Assembly: GCA_035267185.1 (NCBI GenBank)
Contig: DATFLY010000034.1
Span: 1 to 48,649 of the forward strand
DNA from: JAUIBE01 sp035267185
GTDB taxonomy: Bacteria > Pseudomonadota > Gammaproteobacteria > Xanthomonadales > SZUA-36
DNA: 48,649 nucleotides
Reading direction: 5' to 3'
Both the position numbers and the translations under genes were made by a program. Below, piece by piece: positions 8,627 through 18,313 of this stretch; position 1 is the first letter of the stretch, and every line of letters begins with the position of its first letter. The notes beneath the pieces are model-generated. The model was not told where the DNA came from. It searched no databases and worked only from the letters and a program-made list of their open reading frames with translations.

Positions 8627-9442
8627 CTAGCGCTTGTGTGCAACGATTCCAAGCATGGGCGGTGGGAAAAAGAAAGTCGAAGGATCTGCTTCAGCCTCAG
8701 TCCACGCGGTCTGCAGTTCCTCTGCTTCTGCCTCACTCATCAGCCCGGCTTCGACCAGCTTCGGTGCATACCCGGCTGTGAATTGTGAGACCCAGGACCA
8801 TACGTTTGAGCCAGGCCTGCCAATCTTGCTGATCGGTTCCAGGTGAGTGATTTCGAATCCGGCGTTGATCAGCATTCCTGGTAATGCCTGCGCAATGTCG
8901 TAGCTGCCACCGTTAACCAGGGCACTCTTGTGGTACGCAGCAAACAACCGACTCAGTGGCTCGCGCACCGGAAACATACCCACCGAGTTGTAATTGAAGT
9001 AATCCCAGGCGACAAATACTCCGCCCGGACGAAGGGTCCGCGCTACCTCGTCGCAAACTTTTTGAGGATTTTTGACGAAACATAGCAACCAACGGGCGAA
9101 TGCACCATCCGCCGAGCAATCTGCCAGCGGCAGCTGCTGAACATCATGCTGATGCACGGTGACATTGTTGCTGCCTTCAGCTTCCATGCGGGCATTAAGG
9201 TGGCCAACAAATTTGCCAGCAGCCTCGACAGCATGCACATGACCCTGCGGCCCCACCAACCTCGCCAATTCAAGTGAAACAAAACCCGGACCGGCACCCA
9301 GGTCAAGCAATGTCTGGCCTGGTCCGAAGCCTGCCATCCGCCAAAGCATTGCAGTAACGTCCTGCCACACCTGGTGCTGGTATCCCAGTCGGGCTAGTTC
9401 CTCATCCGAAGTACCCAGATGATAATCGTCTGAATCACTCAT
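8627..9442 (-). CDS. Class I SAM-dependent methyltransferase (UbiE/Methyltransf_11-like)
   Basis: A 271-residue cytoplasmic protein with motif I LLDLGAGPG at residues 45-53, an acidic VHAVEAAG stretch ending strand 2, and a later ARTLRPGGVFVAWDYF, the usual order for UbiE-like enzymes. No signal peptide. The substrate cannot be told from sequence; small molecules such as quinones are common in the family. It lies 108 bases upstream of the M28 peptidase gene on the same strand but has no clear functional link to it. Confidence 0.83.
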   Translation of the reverse strand: MSDSDDYHLGTSDEELARLGYQHQVWQDVTAMLWRMAGFGPGQTLLDLGAGPGFVSLELARLVGPQGHVHAVEAAGKFVGHLNARMEAEGSNNVTVHQHDVQQLPLADCSADGAFARWLLCFVKNPQKVCDEVARTLRPGGVFVAWDYFNYNSVGMFPVREPLSRLFAAYHKSALVNGGSYDIAQALPGMLINAGFEITHLEPISKIGRPGSNVWSWVSQFTAGYAPKLVEAGLMSEAEAEELQTAWTEAEADPSTFFFPPPMLGIVAHKR

Positions 9443-9602
9443 TAACGCACCAGTTTCCGAAAAATTGACCAGTCGCCATCTTAACCCGATAAAGCCTTTT
9501 ACTGGTCAGCGTTTATACTTTTTCCGGAACTTGTGAAGCATTGAAAAGAGGCATAAAAACAAACAGGTTCGATCTTTGAGTTCATAGTGATTGCAGATTA
9601 TT

Positions 9603-11213
9603 TCACTGCTCAAATCTGAGTTTCTGTGTATCCTGCGCCAGGTCTTCGTAACCGAATTCTTCGATATAATATTCCAGCTGCTGAAGCTGCAAATGATTAA
9701 ACGCATATCCGCGTTTTTTAAGAGCCATTCGTTTGGCCAGGTGGTTTTCGACTTCCTTATGAGTGGGCACAGTTTTCGGTGTGGCGCTCTTTTTCCATAC
9801 CCTTGAAGGGCTGTGCAATACGGCTGTCGCGTCTTCGATCCATTGCCCTCTTACTACGACGGATCTGATACTGCGCAGGTTGCTGGTTGTTTCCAGTGGA
9901 TTGGCATCAAGCAGAATCAAATCAGCCTGGAGTCCTGGAGCAACTCTTCCTACCCGGTCACTCCAGCGCATTGCGTCCGCTGCATTGGTCGTGGCCGTTT
10001 TAAGTGCTTCAAGTGGCGAAAGCCCGAGGGATTCGAACATCTCGATCTCACCAATCAGTGCCGGGCCAGGCACAAAGTTGTTATAGCCCCCGGAGTCGGT
10101 ACCGGCAATCCACTTCATGTTATGCAGACGAAGTTTTTCGAAAATTTCCTTTTGCATCGGCAGGATGTTCTGACGAAGCTCGGTCACCCGATCGACCTCC
10201 TGGCCAGCGGCCGTCACCCAGGTCGCTTTGATCCTTGGGTGAACCAGCCTGCCATCCGGACCATTTACGATTGCCATCGCATCAGCGCCGCGCAGGTGTT
10301 CCCGGTATGCCATGAATGTGGGGGCCAGGTAGATATCGACGCCGATACTGGGGGTCACCCAGTCCTGGTCAGAAATGGTCAGTGTGCCGTCGTCAATGTA
10401 ACCCTTTAGATGCTCAACCGTGCGCATACCGCTTTGCATTACATGAGAAACCGATACTGGCTGCGGATTGTGACCCACCACATCGAGACCGACCGCATGC
10501 GCTTCAGCCATGATGGCGTCAAAAATTTCGAGATTAATCGAATTGTGTATCTTGATGGCATCAAAACCATCGGCTGCCTGTTCCCTGACAGCAGCACGTG
10601 CCTCTTCCGGAGAATTGACCGCGAGTGCATAACCGCCAAAATCGCTGCCATTCAGGATCATGCCGGTGACAAACATGCTGGGTGCAAACAGCTCGCCTGC
10701 CTCCACCTGACTCTTCCGTTGCAGCAACCATGGAAAACCATCCATTTCACGAATCGTCGTGACTCCGGCGCCAATCTGGGTCAGGTAATCGGCAGAAGTT
10801 GTGAGCGTGTGTGCATGCATCTCAATCAGGCCAGGCGCGAGAAATCCGCCTTCGCCGTCGATCACCTGAGCATCTTCGGGAATCTCAAGCTCATCCTGTG
10901 GACCAACCCACTCGATCAGGTCATTGTTAAGGTACACCGCGTGTTCGTGAAGCAATCTGCCATCCGGCAAATCGATCACAGTGACATCCCTTATTACCAG
11001 GGGTTTGGGATTGATCGGGTCTTCCGGCCGGAAAAGCAAACTGGATTCGATGTCATATTCATCAACGTAAAAACGCCATGCCAGCAATGCTCCATTATCT
11101 TCCTGGGCTTGTGACAGCTCTGAAATACCCGACATCAATAATGCGATCAGACTGACAAGAACGATACCTGGAATTCGTTCACTCATGATTGAAGCTCGCG
11201 GTCTTTGGAACAC
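9603..11213 (-). CDS. Exported amidohydrolase (imidazolonepropionase-like, metal-dependent hydrolase)
   Basis: This 536-residue protein has a signal peptide after a short basic N-terminus (cleavage near SQA-QED). Amidohydrolase landmarks follow in order: the HAH of EMHAHT, a DAIKIHNS lysine segment, GHNPQ, EHLKGY and GTDSGG, the last with the catalytic Asp. The C-terminal APGLQADLILLDANP is typical of the family. It probably hydrolyses an amide or cyclic imide, or acts as a peptidase-like hydrolase, in the periplasm. The GTG at 11213 has AAGGA about nine bases upstream; an ATG at 11186 is the alternative start. The last ~90 residues are charged and less typical. Confidence 0.85.
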   Translation of the reverse strand: MFQRPRASIMSERIPGIVLVSLIALLMSGISELSQAQEDNGALLAWRFYVDEYDIESSLLFRPEDPINPKPLVIRDVTVIDLPDGRLLHEHAVYLNNDLIEWVGPQDELEIPEDAQVIDGEGGFLAPGLIEMHAHTLTTSADYLTQIGAGVTTIREMDGFPWLLQRKSQVEAGELFAPSMFVTGMILNGSDFGGYALAVNSPEEARAAVREQAADGFDAIKIHNSINLEIFDAIMAEAHAVGLDVVGHNPQPVSVSHVMQSGMRTVEHLKGYIDDGTLTISDQDWVTPSIGVDIYLAPTFMAYREHLRGADAMAIVNGPDGRLVHPRIKATWVTAAGQEVDRVTELRQNILPMQKEIFEKLRLHNMKWIAGTDSGGYNNFVPGPALIGEIEMFESLGLSPLEALKTATTNAADAMRWSDRVGRVAPGLQADLILLDANPLETTSNLRSIRSVVVRGQWIEDATAVLHSPSRVWKKSATPKTVPTHKEVENHLAKRMALKKRGYAFNHLQLQQLEYYIEEFGYEDLAQDTQKLRFEQ

Positions 11214-11285
11214 ACGATGTGTTCCTTCAATAGATCGACGCTTCGAGCACCATTTCGTTACCAGGTTGAATCGAATTCAGGTGAA

Positions 11286-12854
11286 TTAACCGGCAGTTTC
11301 ATCCTCTGCTACCAGGCTGACACAGTTCTGCTTTTGAATGGAGCCCTCGGATTCAGCCTTGCAGAGAGACTCGATACGGGCCAGATAAACACGAGTTGAG
11401 GCCTGCGATCCTTTTTCTTCCTGCCAGGCAATCATCTGGTCGTTAAGTCGTTTTATGACGCGGAAATTTCGCCCGCTGAACAGGTCATCCGTGGATGGAA
11501 GTTCGTCAATCAGTGAATCAGCAGTAGAAACGATCAGTTCACCTTGCTCTGGTGAAAGCCTGATCAGTGCCCTGACATAGCTTGCTCCCCACTGGAGCCT
11601 GGTTGCGGTTCCTTTGGATGCCTCGTAGGCCTTGCGATACCAGTCAAGCGCTTCCTGGTTGTTACCCTGGTCTTCTGCCAGGGAGCCAAGGCCACTCATG
11701 GAGTAATACGGTGATGGCGTGCGCTCAAGCTCTGCCAACAATAGTTCGCGCGCCTTGTCATCCATGTTGGCGTACTGGTAGGTCCACTTCATCTGGTGGA
11801 CCAGGCCTTGCCTGGCGTAGACGTCACTGACTGATTGGTTGGCTTTCGCAATGTCAGCATCAAGCTGACTGGACAGCTCTTGTGAAATCGGTTCTTCAGA
11901 TTCCTCGAAGTGAAAGACAAGCAATGGACGCCAGCCACCCAGTTGCTCCTCAACGGTTAGCCCGGGACTATGGCGCAACGCCATAAGGCGATCCTGATAC
12001 AGCTTCTTCAGCTGGCGACTCCTGTTTTCGTCAACGGCCAGAACATCCATGATCTCCGGGGAGTAAGCCAGGGATCCCCAACAGGCCAGGACCAACTGGT
12101 CCGTATTAAGGATCTCCTCGAGCCGCGCATCAGCGCCGGTCAGTTTTACAGGATTCTCCTCGGAGTTTTGCTCTGAAGAAGCTTCAAGGTATTGCATGAA
12201 TAACCTTGCCGACGCGATTTCATCAACCGACCGGGCCTGCTCGGACAGGTTCTTGAACAATACCGGGTCGTAGTCTTCTTCAAGGACACTGCTGTCCTGG
12301 CCCCAGGAGTAATAGGCCAGCTGTGTATATTCAGTTGCGCCAAGTGCACCAGGTTCAGATGTGGCCCTGGCCAGAAGCGCGCTGGTGGGTTGCATGGAGT
12401 TCAGGCTGTTTCGCAGGACCGAGTTATACCGATCAATGTCAATTCCGCCCGGAATTCGGGTAATTTCCTCACCGGCCGGATTGAGAACAATCATGGTGGG
12501 GTAACCCTTGACGCCAAATCTCTCTCCGACGGTCTGGGCCTGCTCGGTGTCGCCATCGAGGTAAAAAGGCACAAACAATTCAGACAAGGCAATAAACTCA
12601 CGGCTCTGAAAAACCGAGCTCTTGATCCTGGAGCAGTACGGACACCACACGGCACCCCAGTAAAGGAAAAGAGGCTTGTTCTCTTTTTTTGCAATTTCAA
12701 ATGCCTGTTCGACATCGCCCCGATACCAGGAGATCGTGTCACCCTCAACTGAGGTGTCGCCGGCGGCATATGTATCTGTCACTGGAAAAACCAGTGCCGA
12801 CAAGGTGACCGTCACTGAAACTAACAAACTGCAAATCGCTGAACGAATATTCAT
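11286..12854 (-). CDS. Exported thioredoxin-fold protein with TPR-like C-terminal half
   Basis: From the ATG at 12854 this is 522 residues with a signal peptide ending near TYA-AGD. A thioredoxin fold follows with WCPYC at residues 70-74 and the cis-proline segment GYPTMIV, so redox activity is likely. A CPYC active site resembles glutaredoxin and Thioredoxin_7 proteins. The rest is helical, with a TPR-like unit (GNNQEALDWYRKAYEAS) near residue 415. It probably reduces or exchanges disulfides in the periplasm, with the helical part contacting a partner. The frame stays open to 13100, but that stretch would overlap the neighbouring gene and lacks a signal-like start. Confidence 0.82.
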   Translation of the reverse strand: MNIRSAICSLLVSVTVTLSALVFPVTDTYAAGDTSVEGDTISWYRGDVEQAFEIAKKENKPLFLYWGAVWCPYCSRIKSSVFQSREFIALSELFVPFYLDGDTEQAQTVGERFGVKGYPTMIVLNPAGEEITRIPGGIDIDRYNSVLRNSLNSMQPTSALLARATSEPGALGATEYTQLAYYSWGQDSSVLEEDYDPVLFKNLSEQARSVDEIASARLFMQYLEASSEQNSEENPVKLTGADARLEEILNTDQLVLACWGSLAYSPEIMDVLAVDENRSRQLKKLYQDRLMALRHSPGLTVEEQLGGWRPLLVFHFEESEEPISQELSSQLDADIAKANQSVSDVYARQGLVHQMKWTYQYANMDDKARELLLAELERTPSPYYSMSGLGSLAEDQGNNQEALDWYRKAYEASKGTATRLQWGASYVRALIRLSPEQGELIVSTADSLIDELPSTDDLFSGRNFRVIKRLNDQMIAWQEEKGSQASTRVYLARIESLCKAESEGSIQKQNCVSLVAEDETAG

Positions 12855-13050
12855 CTGTGATACCAGGATCCCGAAAATGAAGGTTGAAGGATGTTCGATT
12901 CTATATACCGACCGGACAGTTTTCGAATTCCTGTCGGCTGTAATCGGAAAGTCGAACCGTGACCGTCTTACATGAATCCGGACCTTTGAGATGCCTGGTG
13001 CCCATGACCGGTAGCGAGGACCGGAACCATACAGTTTCACCTGGTACCAG

Positions 13051-13395
13051 CTATCCATCCTTTGATGCGCAATCAATACAAAGGGTGTTGGTTGGATCAA
13101 CTTCGAGCCGCCTCGGGTTGATCAGTTCATCGCAGTCTGCACAAAACCCGAAATCGCCTGCCTCGATTCTTTTCATAGCGGCTTCAATGGCAATCAGCTT
13201 CTGTTCTTGCCGTCTTATTGAGGCCAATGCCATCTGCTGACCCTGCATGGCATCCATGCGTGACAATCTGCCAACCCGGGTCTGGTCCAGTTCCACAGTC
13301 TTGCCTGCCTCGGCAAGTGAGTCCAGGTTATCGAGCAGGGCCTGACGCGACTGCTCCAGTCTATTCCTGAAATCCTGGAGTTGATCATGTTTCAT
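13051..13395 (-). CDS. DksA/TraR-family C4 zinc-finger protein
   Basis: From the ATG at 13395 the product is 114 residues. An N-terminal coiled coil (about residues 1-75) leads to a C4 zinc finger, FCADC and then CIDC at about residues 84-108, the TraR/DksA layout. DksA itself is longer (151 in E. coli); this short form belongs to the DksA-like group that can bind the RNA polymerase secondary channel. The coiled-coil tip lacks a clear DxxDxA motif, so DksA-like activity is uncertain. It faces the gene at 13505 divergently with 109 bases between starts. Confidence 0.85.
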   Translation of the reverse strand: MKHDQLQDFRNRLEQSRQALLDNLDSLAEAGKTVELDQTRVGRLSRMDAMQGQQMALASIRRQEQKLIAIEAAMKRIEAGDFGFCADCDELINPRRLEVDPTNTLCIDCASKDG

Positions 13396-13493
13396 TGTTT
13401 TGGATCCAGCCACCGGGCTTGTCCCTTTTAATCTACAATTTCCGAATACTAATACAAAGGGGCCGATTTCGGTGCCCAATGCACTAAAGCAAC

Positions 13494-13498
13494 AGGAG
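13494..13498 (+). promoter_or_regulatory. AGGAG ribosome binding site fixing a GTG start
   Basis: AGGAG lies six bases before the GTG at 13505 and fixes the start of the following exported protein, because the frame is open further upstream without a comparable site. Confidence 0.7.
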
Positions 13499-13504
13499 CG
13501 CAGC

Positions 13505-14542
13505 GTGAAACAGCATTTTCTTAGAGAGGGGCTAATAACCCTGATTCTATTGACTGGCCTTTCTGCGGGAGCAGTTCAGGCGGAAGTTGTTCAGGATCAG
13601 GCCCAGATAGGTTGGTCGCCAACACCACCACCCTACGACATTGGCGGCCACTTGCGACAGCAGCTTGCCCAGACTTACACGGCCGGTGTTGACGGAACAT
13701 TGGTGCGTATCGAACTCGTCGTGAGTTGCGACGATTCATCACTGGGTAATTTGCATGTTGAAATCCAGACGCTGAATCCAGCGAATGAACCCTCGGGGAT
13801 GGTGCTGGGCGGATTTTCTGTCGACAGTCAGTTATTACCGATACACGATGGCATGAACTACGAGATTGTTGATTTCCCTATGCCGGAAATCGAACAGATT
13901 GATGGTGACACCTATGCAATCGTGATGCGTGGCGACGAGGGCACGATCTGCTACGCACCCCGGGGCGCCGTGGTGGGGTCAATGTTTGCTTATCCCCGTG
14001 GCACTGGCCTGATCGGTGATGGCCTGGTCGTTCCAACCACGTGGACGGAAACTGCAGATCCGACGTTTGATTTTACCTTTTTTACCTACGTAAAATTACC
14101 GGGCCCACCGGATGGACCCGGTTTTTGTGACATCACTGACGCCACTGGCATGCCCAATGACTGGCTGCCGGACGATGTACCAGCCTGCGGATGCCTCGAA
14201 GATCCGGTTTTTAACGCTCACAGATGCTGGTTCGCCCTACCCGATTTTGTGTTGTGGCGGGAACTCTCCCCATTCGGGCAACCATTGATGGACGCCCTCT
14301 GGAACCTGTTGCCGCTGAACTCTGGTCTGCTGGAAGTCCGCGCATTGGAAACCGGTGATTCGTTCGCCGGCTCCGAAGTGGTTTTCGATGGTCAGCTTAA
14401 ACCCGGAAAAACGCAAAAGTTTAAATTGGATGTCGAGCCTTACGGTGTTGCTTCACAGGTCTCCCTGATGTTTATTGGCCCACGTGGTGATGCGGTGGTG
14501 ACATTTGAAGTCAACCAGGAGATTGTTGAGGGACAACAGTGA
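13505..14542 (+). CDS. Exported protein of unknown function
   Basis: The 345-residue product from the GTG has a signal peptide (cleavage near VQA-EVV). I do not recognise the family. Residues about 30-200 look like a beta-sandwich of the type found in secreted PEP-CTERM or carbohydrate-binding proteins (QTYTAGVDGTLVRIEL, DTYAIVMRG). A cysteine-bearing segment (FCDIT, PACGCLEDP, HRCWF) follows around residues 212-245. The C-terminal part is again beta-rich. No catalytic motif is visible. The gene is alone, divergent from the dksA-like gene and convergent with the alcohol dehydrogenase. Confidence 0.7.
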   Translation: MKQHFLREGLITLILLTGLSAGAVQAEVVQDQAQIGWSPTPPPYDIGGHLRQQLAQTYTAGVDGTLVRIELVVSCDDSSLGNLHVEIQTLNPANEPSGMVLGGFSVDSQLLPIHDGMNYEIVDFPMPEIEQIDGDTYAIVMRGDEGTICYAPRGAVVGSMFAYPRGTGLIGDGLVVPTTWTETADPTFDFTFFTYVKLPGPPDGPGFCDITDATGMPNDWLPDDVPACGCLEDPVFNAHRCWFALPDFVLWRELSPFGQPLMDALWNLLPLNSGLLEVRALETGDSFAGSEVVFDGQLKPGKTQKFKLDVEPYGVASQVSLMFIGPRGDAVVTFEVNQEIVEGQQ

Positions 14543-14675
14543 CCTGACCATCCAAAATGGGTTTGCAGATGCAGATTCGACCTCTGGCAGTGCCCTTGTC
14601 CCCATCAATCCGGGGATCTTTCCGTATGGCGGGCTGAAGGAACAAAAAAGGAAGCCCATACCCTGGGTAGCGAGA

Positions 14676-15716
14676 TTAAAATTCGGTAATGACAGTAACA
14701 CCCGTGTTTTCGAATCGATCCATGGTGATCATTACGTCAGTTGATTCAGCGAGACTGATTTTTCTTCCGATGAGCTTCTGAGGTTTTAGTAATCCTGACT
14801 GGATCATCTCAAGCATCTGCCCATAACGGTGGGCCTGCATTCCATGACTGCCGAGAATTTCAAGCTCTTGTGAAATAACCCGAGACATTGAGACATCGAT
14901 TGCTCGAGGTTCGGCAGAAACCAGGCCCACCTGAACATGCCTGCCGCGTTTGCGCAGGCTGCGAACAGAGTTTGATATCACATCTGCGTTTCCAATGGCG
15001 TCGATGGAAAGATGAGCTCCGCCACCCGTCAGATCACAAACAGCTTCCGCAACATGTTCGGTATCACCTGCGTTCAGAGCCTCGTTTGCACCGAACTCCC
15101 GGGCCTGACTCAGCTTTTCATCTGTAACATCCACGGCAATGACCCTGGCACCCATTGCACGCGAAATCATGATGGCTGAAAGACCAACCCCACCACAGCC
15201 ATGAACGGCTACCCACTGCCCCTCCGCTATCCTGCCCTGGTCCACAACCGCCCGAAACGCGGTGGCGAACCTGCACCCCAGGCTGGCTGCCGTTGCAAAA
15301 TCCATTTCTGGTGGCAATTTGACCAGGTTGACGTCTGCGTAGTGGATCGAAACGTAATCTGCAAAGGATCCCCAATGGGTAAATCCGGGCTGGAACTGAT
15401 GGTCACAGACCTGCTGGTTACCTGAGTTGCATTGTGGACATGCACCACATCCGCCAACGAAAGGAACCGTGACACGATCTCCCACTTGCCAGCGTTCAAC
15501 GCCCGATCCAATTGCCTCAACCGTGCCCGCCATTTCGTGACCGGGCACATGTGGAAGTTTGATGTCGGGATCGTGCCCTTGCCAGCCATGCCAGTCACTC
15601 AGGCAGACGCCACTGGCCTCAACTTTCAGCACCACACCTCCGGGAACCGGAACCGGATCTTCAACCTTTTCAATGGCAGGTTGTTCTGAAAATGCCCTGT
15701 AAATAACTGCCTTCAT
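14676..15716 (-). CDS. Zinc-dependent alcohol dehydrogenase (MDR superfamily)
   Basis: A 346-residue medium-chain dehydrogenase/reductase. Catalytic zinc ligands are in GVCLSDWHG and GHEMAGTV, the structural zinc site is the four-cysteine CGACPQCNSGNQQVC, and the Rossmann nucleotide site is GCGGVGLSA at about residue 174. It likely oxidises an alcohol or reduces an aldehyde with NAD(P) in the cytoplasm; the substrate is unknown. All metal ligands look intact. It is divergent from the P1 peptidase gene, with 48 bases between start codons. Confidence 0.9.
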   Translation of the reverse strand: MKAVIYRAFSEQPAIEKVEDPVPVPGGVVLKVEASGVCLSDWHGWQGHDPDIKLPHVPGHEMAGTVEAIGSGVERWQVGDRVTVPFVGGCGACPQCNSGNQQVCDHQFQPGFTHWGSFADYVSIHYADVNLVKLPPEMDFATAASLGCRFATAFRAVVDQGRIAEGQWVAVHGCGGVGLSAIMISRAMGARVIAVDVTDEKLSQAREFGANEALNAGDTEHVAEAVCDLTGGGAHLSIDAIGNADVISNSVRSLRKRGRHVQVGLVSAEPRAIDVSMSRVISQELEILGSHGMQAHRYGQMLEMIQSGLLKPQKLIGRKISLAESTDVMITMDRFENTGVTVITEF

Positions 15717-15764
15717 CGGAATCGCTTGTGTCTATACTGGATCGTCATCAGCGGGAGAGAACCA

Positions 15765-16931
15765 ATGCGTGGATTGTTGTTGATATTCGTTTCGACCATT
15801 ATGTGTTTGATGAACACACTAACACTTGCTGACGAGGGTGATCGAGCCCGGGATCTCGGAATTCCGTTTGATGGCACACCAGGTGCGTTGAATGCCATTA
15901 CAGATGTGGCAGGCGTCACCGTCGGGCATACCACGCTCATCTCTGGCGAAGGGCCACTGGTCGTTGGCAAAGGCCCGGTCCGCACCGGGGTCACCGCCAT
16001 ACTTCCCCGGGGCATGTCCTATGACCCTGTCTTCGCAGGCTGGTATTCACTCAATGGCAATGGCGAGATGACCGGTACAACCTGGGTTGAGGAATCCGGT
16101 TTTCTCGAAGGCCCAGTGATGATCACCAATACGCACAGCGTTGGCGTGGTCCACGATGCGGTGATTGCCTGGCAAAAAGAAAGAGAATTCTATGAGGAAT
16201 TGCCTGGTGAGCCCGGCATATTCTGGTCTTTACCTGTCGTTGGTGAAACTTATGATGGCTGGCTCAATGACATCAATGGTTTTCATGTAAAACCGGAACA
16301 TGCATTCGCTGCCCTTGATAACGCCGCTGACGGGTCGGTTGCCGAAGGCGGTGTTGGCGGTGGAACCGGAATGATCTGTCATCAGTTCAAGGGTGGAATC
16401 GGCACTTCATCCAGGGTGGTCGAATATGAAAACGCTGCGTACACCCTGGGCGTACTGGTCCAGGCCAATTACGGGGTCCGAGATGCACTGACCATCGCAG
16501 GTGTACCAGTTGGAAAAGAAATTTCAGACCTGATGCCCAGCCACGGAGCACCCAGGGAGGATGTTGGCTCCATCATCGTGGTTGTCGCCACGGACGCGCC
16601 ACTGTTGCCACACCAACTCAAACGCATTGCTCGTCGTGTACCCATGGGACTGGCCCGGGTTGGCAGTTATGCCAGCAACAGCTCCGGCGATATCTTCATT
16701 GCTTTTTCAACCGCCAACCCTGGCGCAGCGCTTCGCGTCGGAACAAAACAAGCGTACTTTCTTCCGAACGATGACCTCAGCCCATTGTTCAGGGCTACAG
16801 TAGAGGCGACCGAGGAGTCGATCGTAAACGCCCTGGTGGCCGGTACAACCTTGGCGGGCATTAACGGCAATACGGTCTATGGCCTTCCCCATGACCGGCT
16901 TCGGGCCATCATGAAGAAGTACGGCCGCTAA
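15765..16931 (+). CDS. Exported P1-family (DmpA-like) peptidase
   Basis: From the ATG at 15765, preceded by GGGAGAG, this is 388 residues with a signal peptide ending near TLA-DEG. The body matches DmpA/P1 N-terminal nucleophile aminopeptidases: RARDLGIPF and GALNAITDVAGVTVGH at the start, and GTGMICHQFKGGIGTSSR near residue 205-222, where the precursor is expected to self-cleave just before the Thr/Ser after GGIG. Family members release N-terminal residues, some D-amino acids or beta-amino acids. Exported forms are known. Full length and complete motifs suggest it is active. Confidence 0.9.
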   Translation: MRGLLLIFVSTIMCLMNTLTLADEGDRARDLGIPFDGTPGALNAITDVAGVTVGHTTLISGEGPLVVGKGPVRTGVTAILPRGMSYDPVFAGWYSLNGNGEMTGTTWVEESGFLEGPVMITNTHSVGVVHDAVIAWQKEREFYEELPGEPGIFWSLPVVGETYDGWLNDINGFHVKPEHAFAALDNAADGSVAEGGVGGGTGMICHQFKGGIGTSSRVVEYENAAYTLGVLVQANYGVRDALTIAGVPVGKEISDLMPSHGAPREDVGSIIVVVATDAPLLPHQLKRIARRVPMGLARVGSYASNSSGDIFIAFSTANPGAALRVGTKQAYFLPNDDLSPLFRATVEATEESIVNALVAGTTLAGINGNTVYGLPHDRLRAIMKKYGR

Positions 16932-17034
16932 CAATCCGGATAAAGGCATGACGAGGGTTTCCTGCGTCTGAACGTATCTTCAGCAAACACCATGCTCGAT
17001 AGAATGGACAGCTATCGAACCTGAGAAAAACTGA

Positions 17035-18213
17035 ATGCTGAAAAAAACACTCGCTTTTCAATTCACACTGCTGATTTTGCTGCCATCAGTCAGTTTGGCC
17101 GACACGTGGAATTCTGCAACCCGCACGCATACCCATGTCATACAGTCAGATGCGCTGGAAGAGGAACGAACCGTTATGGTTCGTACACCGCCAGACTACA
17201 ACCCCGGGCAAACTTACCCGGTGGTTTTCGTGCCAGACGGCGAGTGGAATTTTGAACTGGTTGCCAGCTACCTTGATTACATGGCAGACAACGATATCTT
17301 CCCGGACATGATTGTCACCGGAGCGATCAATGTGAATCGAAACAGGGATTACATTCCACGCCCTGACCCTCATTACCGGGACACCGGACAGGCCAACAGG
17401 TACCTGGGTTTTGTTAAAGAAGAGTGGATCCCACTGGTATCAGATCGCTATGCCAGCGCGCCTCAGAGAATTCTGATCGGGCATTCATTTGGCGGCGTGA
17501 TCGCACTTCATACCCTGTTTACCGAGCCAGAGCTTTTCAGCGCATACATTGCACTGGGCTCCAGCGCCTGGATAGCCGACCGGGTATTGTTCGAAGAGGC
17601 TGAAGAATACTTTCAGCAATACCCACAGCATGATGCATTTGTCTACATGGCGGTTGGTGAAGGCGATGGTGGCCCGACAGTGCCTTCCAGCCGCGACCTG
17701 GCAGCGCTCTTTGAACTGCACGCACCCAACACACTCGAATGGACATTCGACATCACCGAACAAACCGACCATTTCAAGAACGTACCTTCAGGCATGCATG
17801 ATGCTTTTATGGCGCTCTTTCCTGCCTGGAATTTTGACCAGGAGCTGAAGTTAGCCGCCAGGTCAGGTGGTGTCGACGCGGTTAACAGTTTCTTTGCTTC
17901 CAAGACTGAATCCCTGGGCTGGCGATTCCTGGCAGCCTGGTTTGACCTGGGAATTGTTGCGCTAAACCTCACCAGGGAGGACCTGGGACCCGAGGCGCTG
18001 GCTGTCATGGAAGCACTTCGCCAACACCACCCCCAAAGCGCAATCGTGGCCGAATTCTCCGGCATGGTTTACGAGCGAACCTCTAATCCGGATCAGGCCC
18101 TTGAGGAATACGCCAGAGCCATACAACTGGCCAATGAACTGGGATTGCACCCCAATGCCATACACATTGACAGAATACAGGCCAGCATCGAACGTATAAG
18201 AGAGAGTCAATAG
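17035..18213 (+). CDS. Exported alpha/beta-hydrolase esterase (esterase D / BesA-like)
   Basis: This 392-residue protein has a signal peptide (cleavage near SLA-DTW). The family nucleophile motif GHSFGG is at residues 149-154 (Ser151) and a likely catalytic His is in TDHFKNVPSG at about 244. The YPVVFVPDG and RNRDYIPRPD segments match the Esterase_D group, which includes siderophore esterases. A helical tail of about 120 residues holds a TPR-like unit (NPDQALEEYARAIQLA). It follows the P1 peptidase on the same strand after 103 bases. Confidence 0.85.
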   Translation: MLKKTLAFQFTLLILLPSVSLADTWNSATRTHTHVIQSDALEEERTVMVRTPPDYNPGQTYPVVFVPDGEWNFELVASYLDYMADNDIFPDMIVTGAINVNRNRDYIPRPDPHYRDTGQANRYLGFVKEEWIPLVSDRYASAPQRILIGHSFGGVIALHTLFTEPELFSAYIALGSSAWIADRVLFEEAEEYFQQYPQHDAFVYMAVGEGDGGPTVPSSRDLAALFELHAPNTLEWTFDITEQTDHFKNVPSGMHDAFMALFPAWNFDQELKLAARSGGVDAVNSFFASKTESLGWRFLAAWFDLGIVALNLTREDLGPEALAVMEALRQHHPQSAIVAEFSGMVYERTSNPDQALEEYARAIQLANELGLHPNAIHIDRIQASIERIRESQ

Positions 18214-18313
18214 TCGCTTCACCCCGATGTATTGCCCGAAACTCGGTCGTATCAACAGTGCAGATTAATATCTGTAGCAGAGCTCGAATAAGCGCAGAGC
18301 GTGATTAACCAGG

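Noticed and set aside
14543..14675. Possible frameshifted continuation of the exported protein at 13505-14542
   Set aside because: A shifted frame stays open past the stop, but it overlaps the opposing dehydrogenase end and shows no domain.
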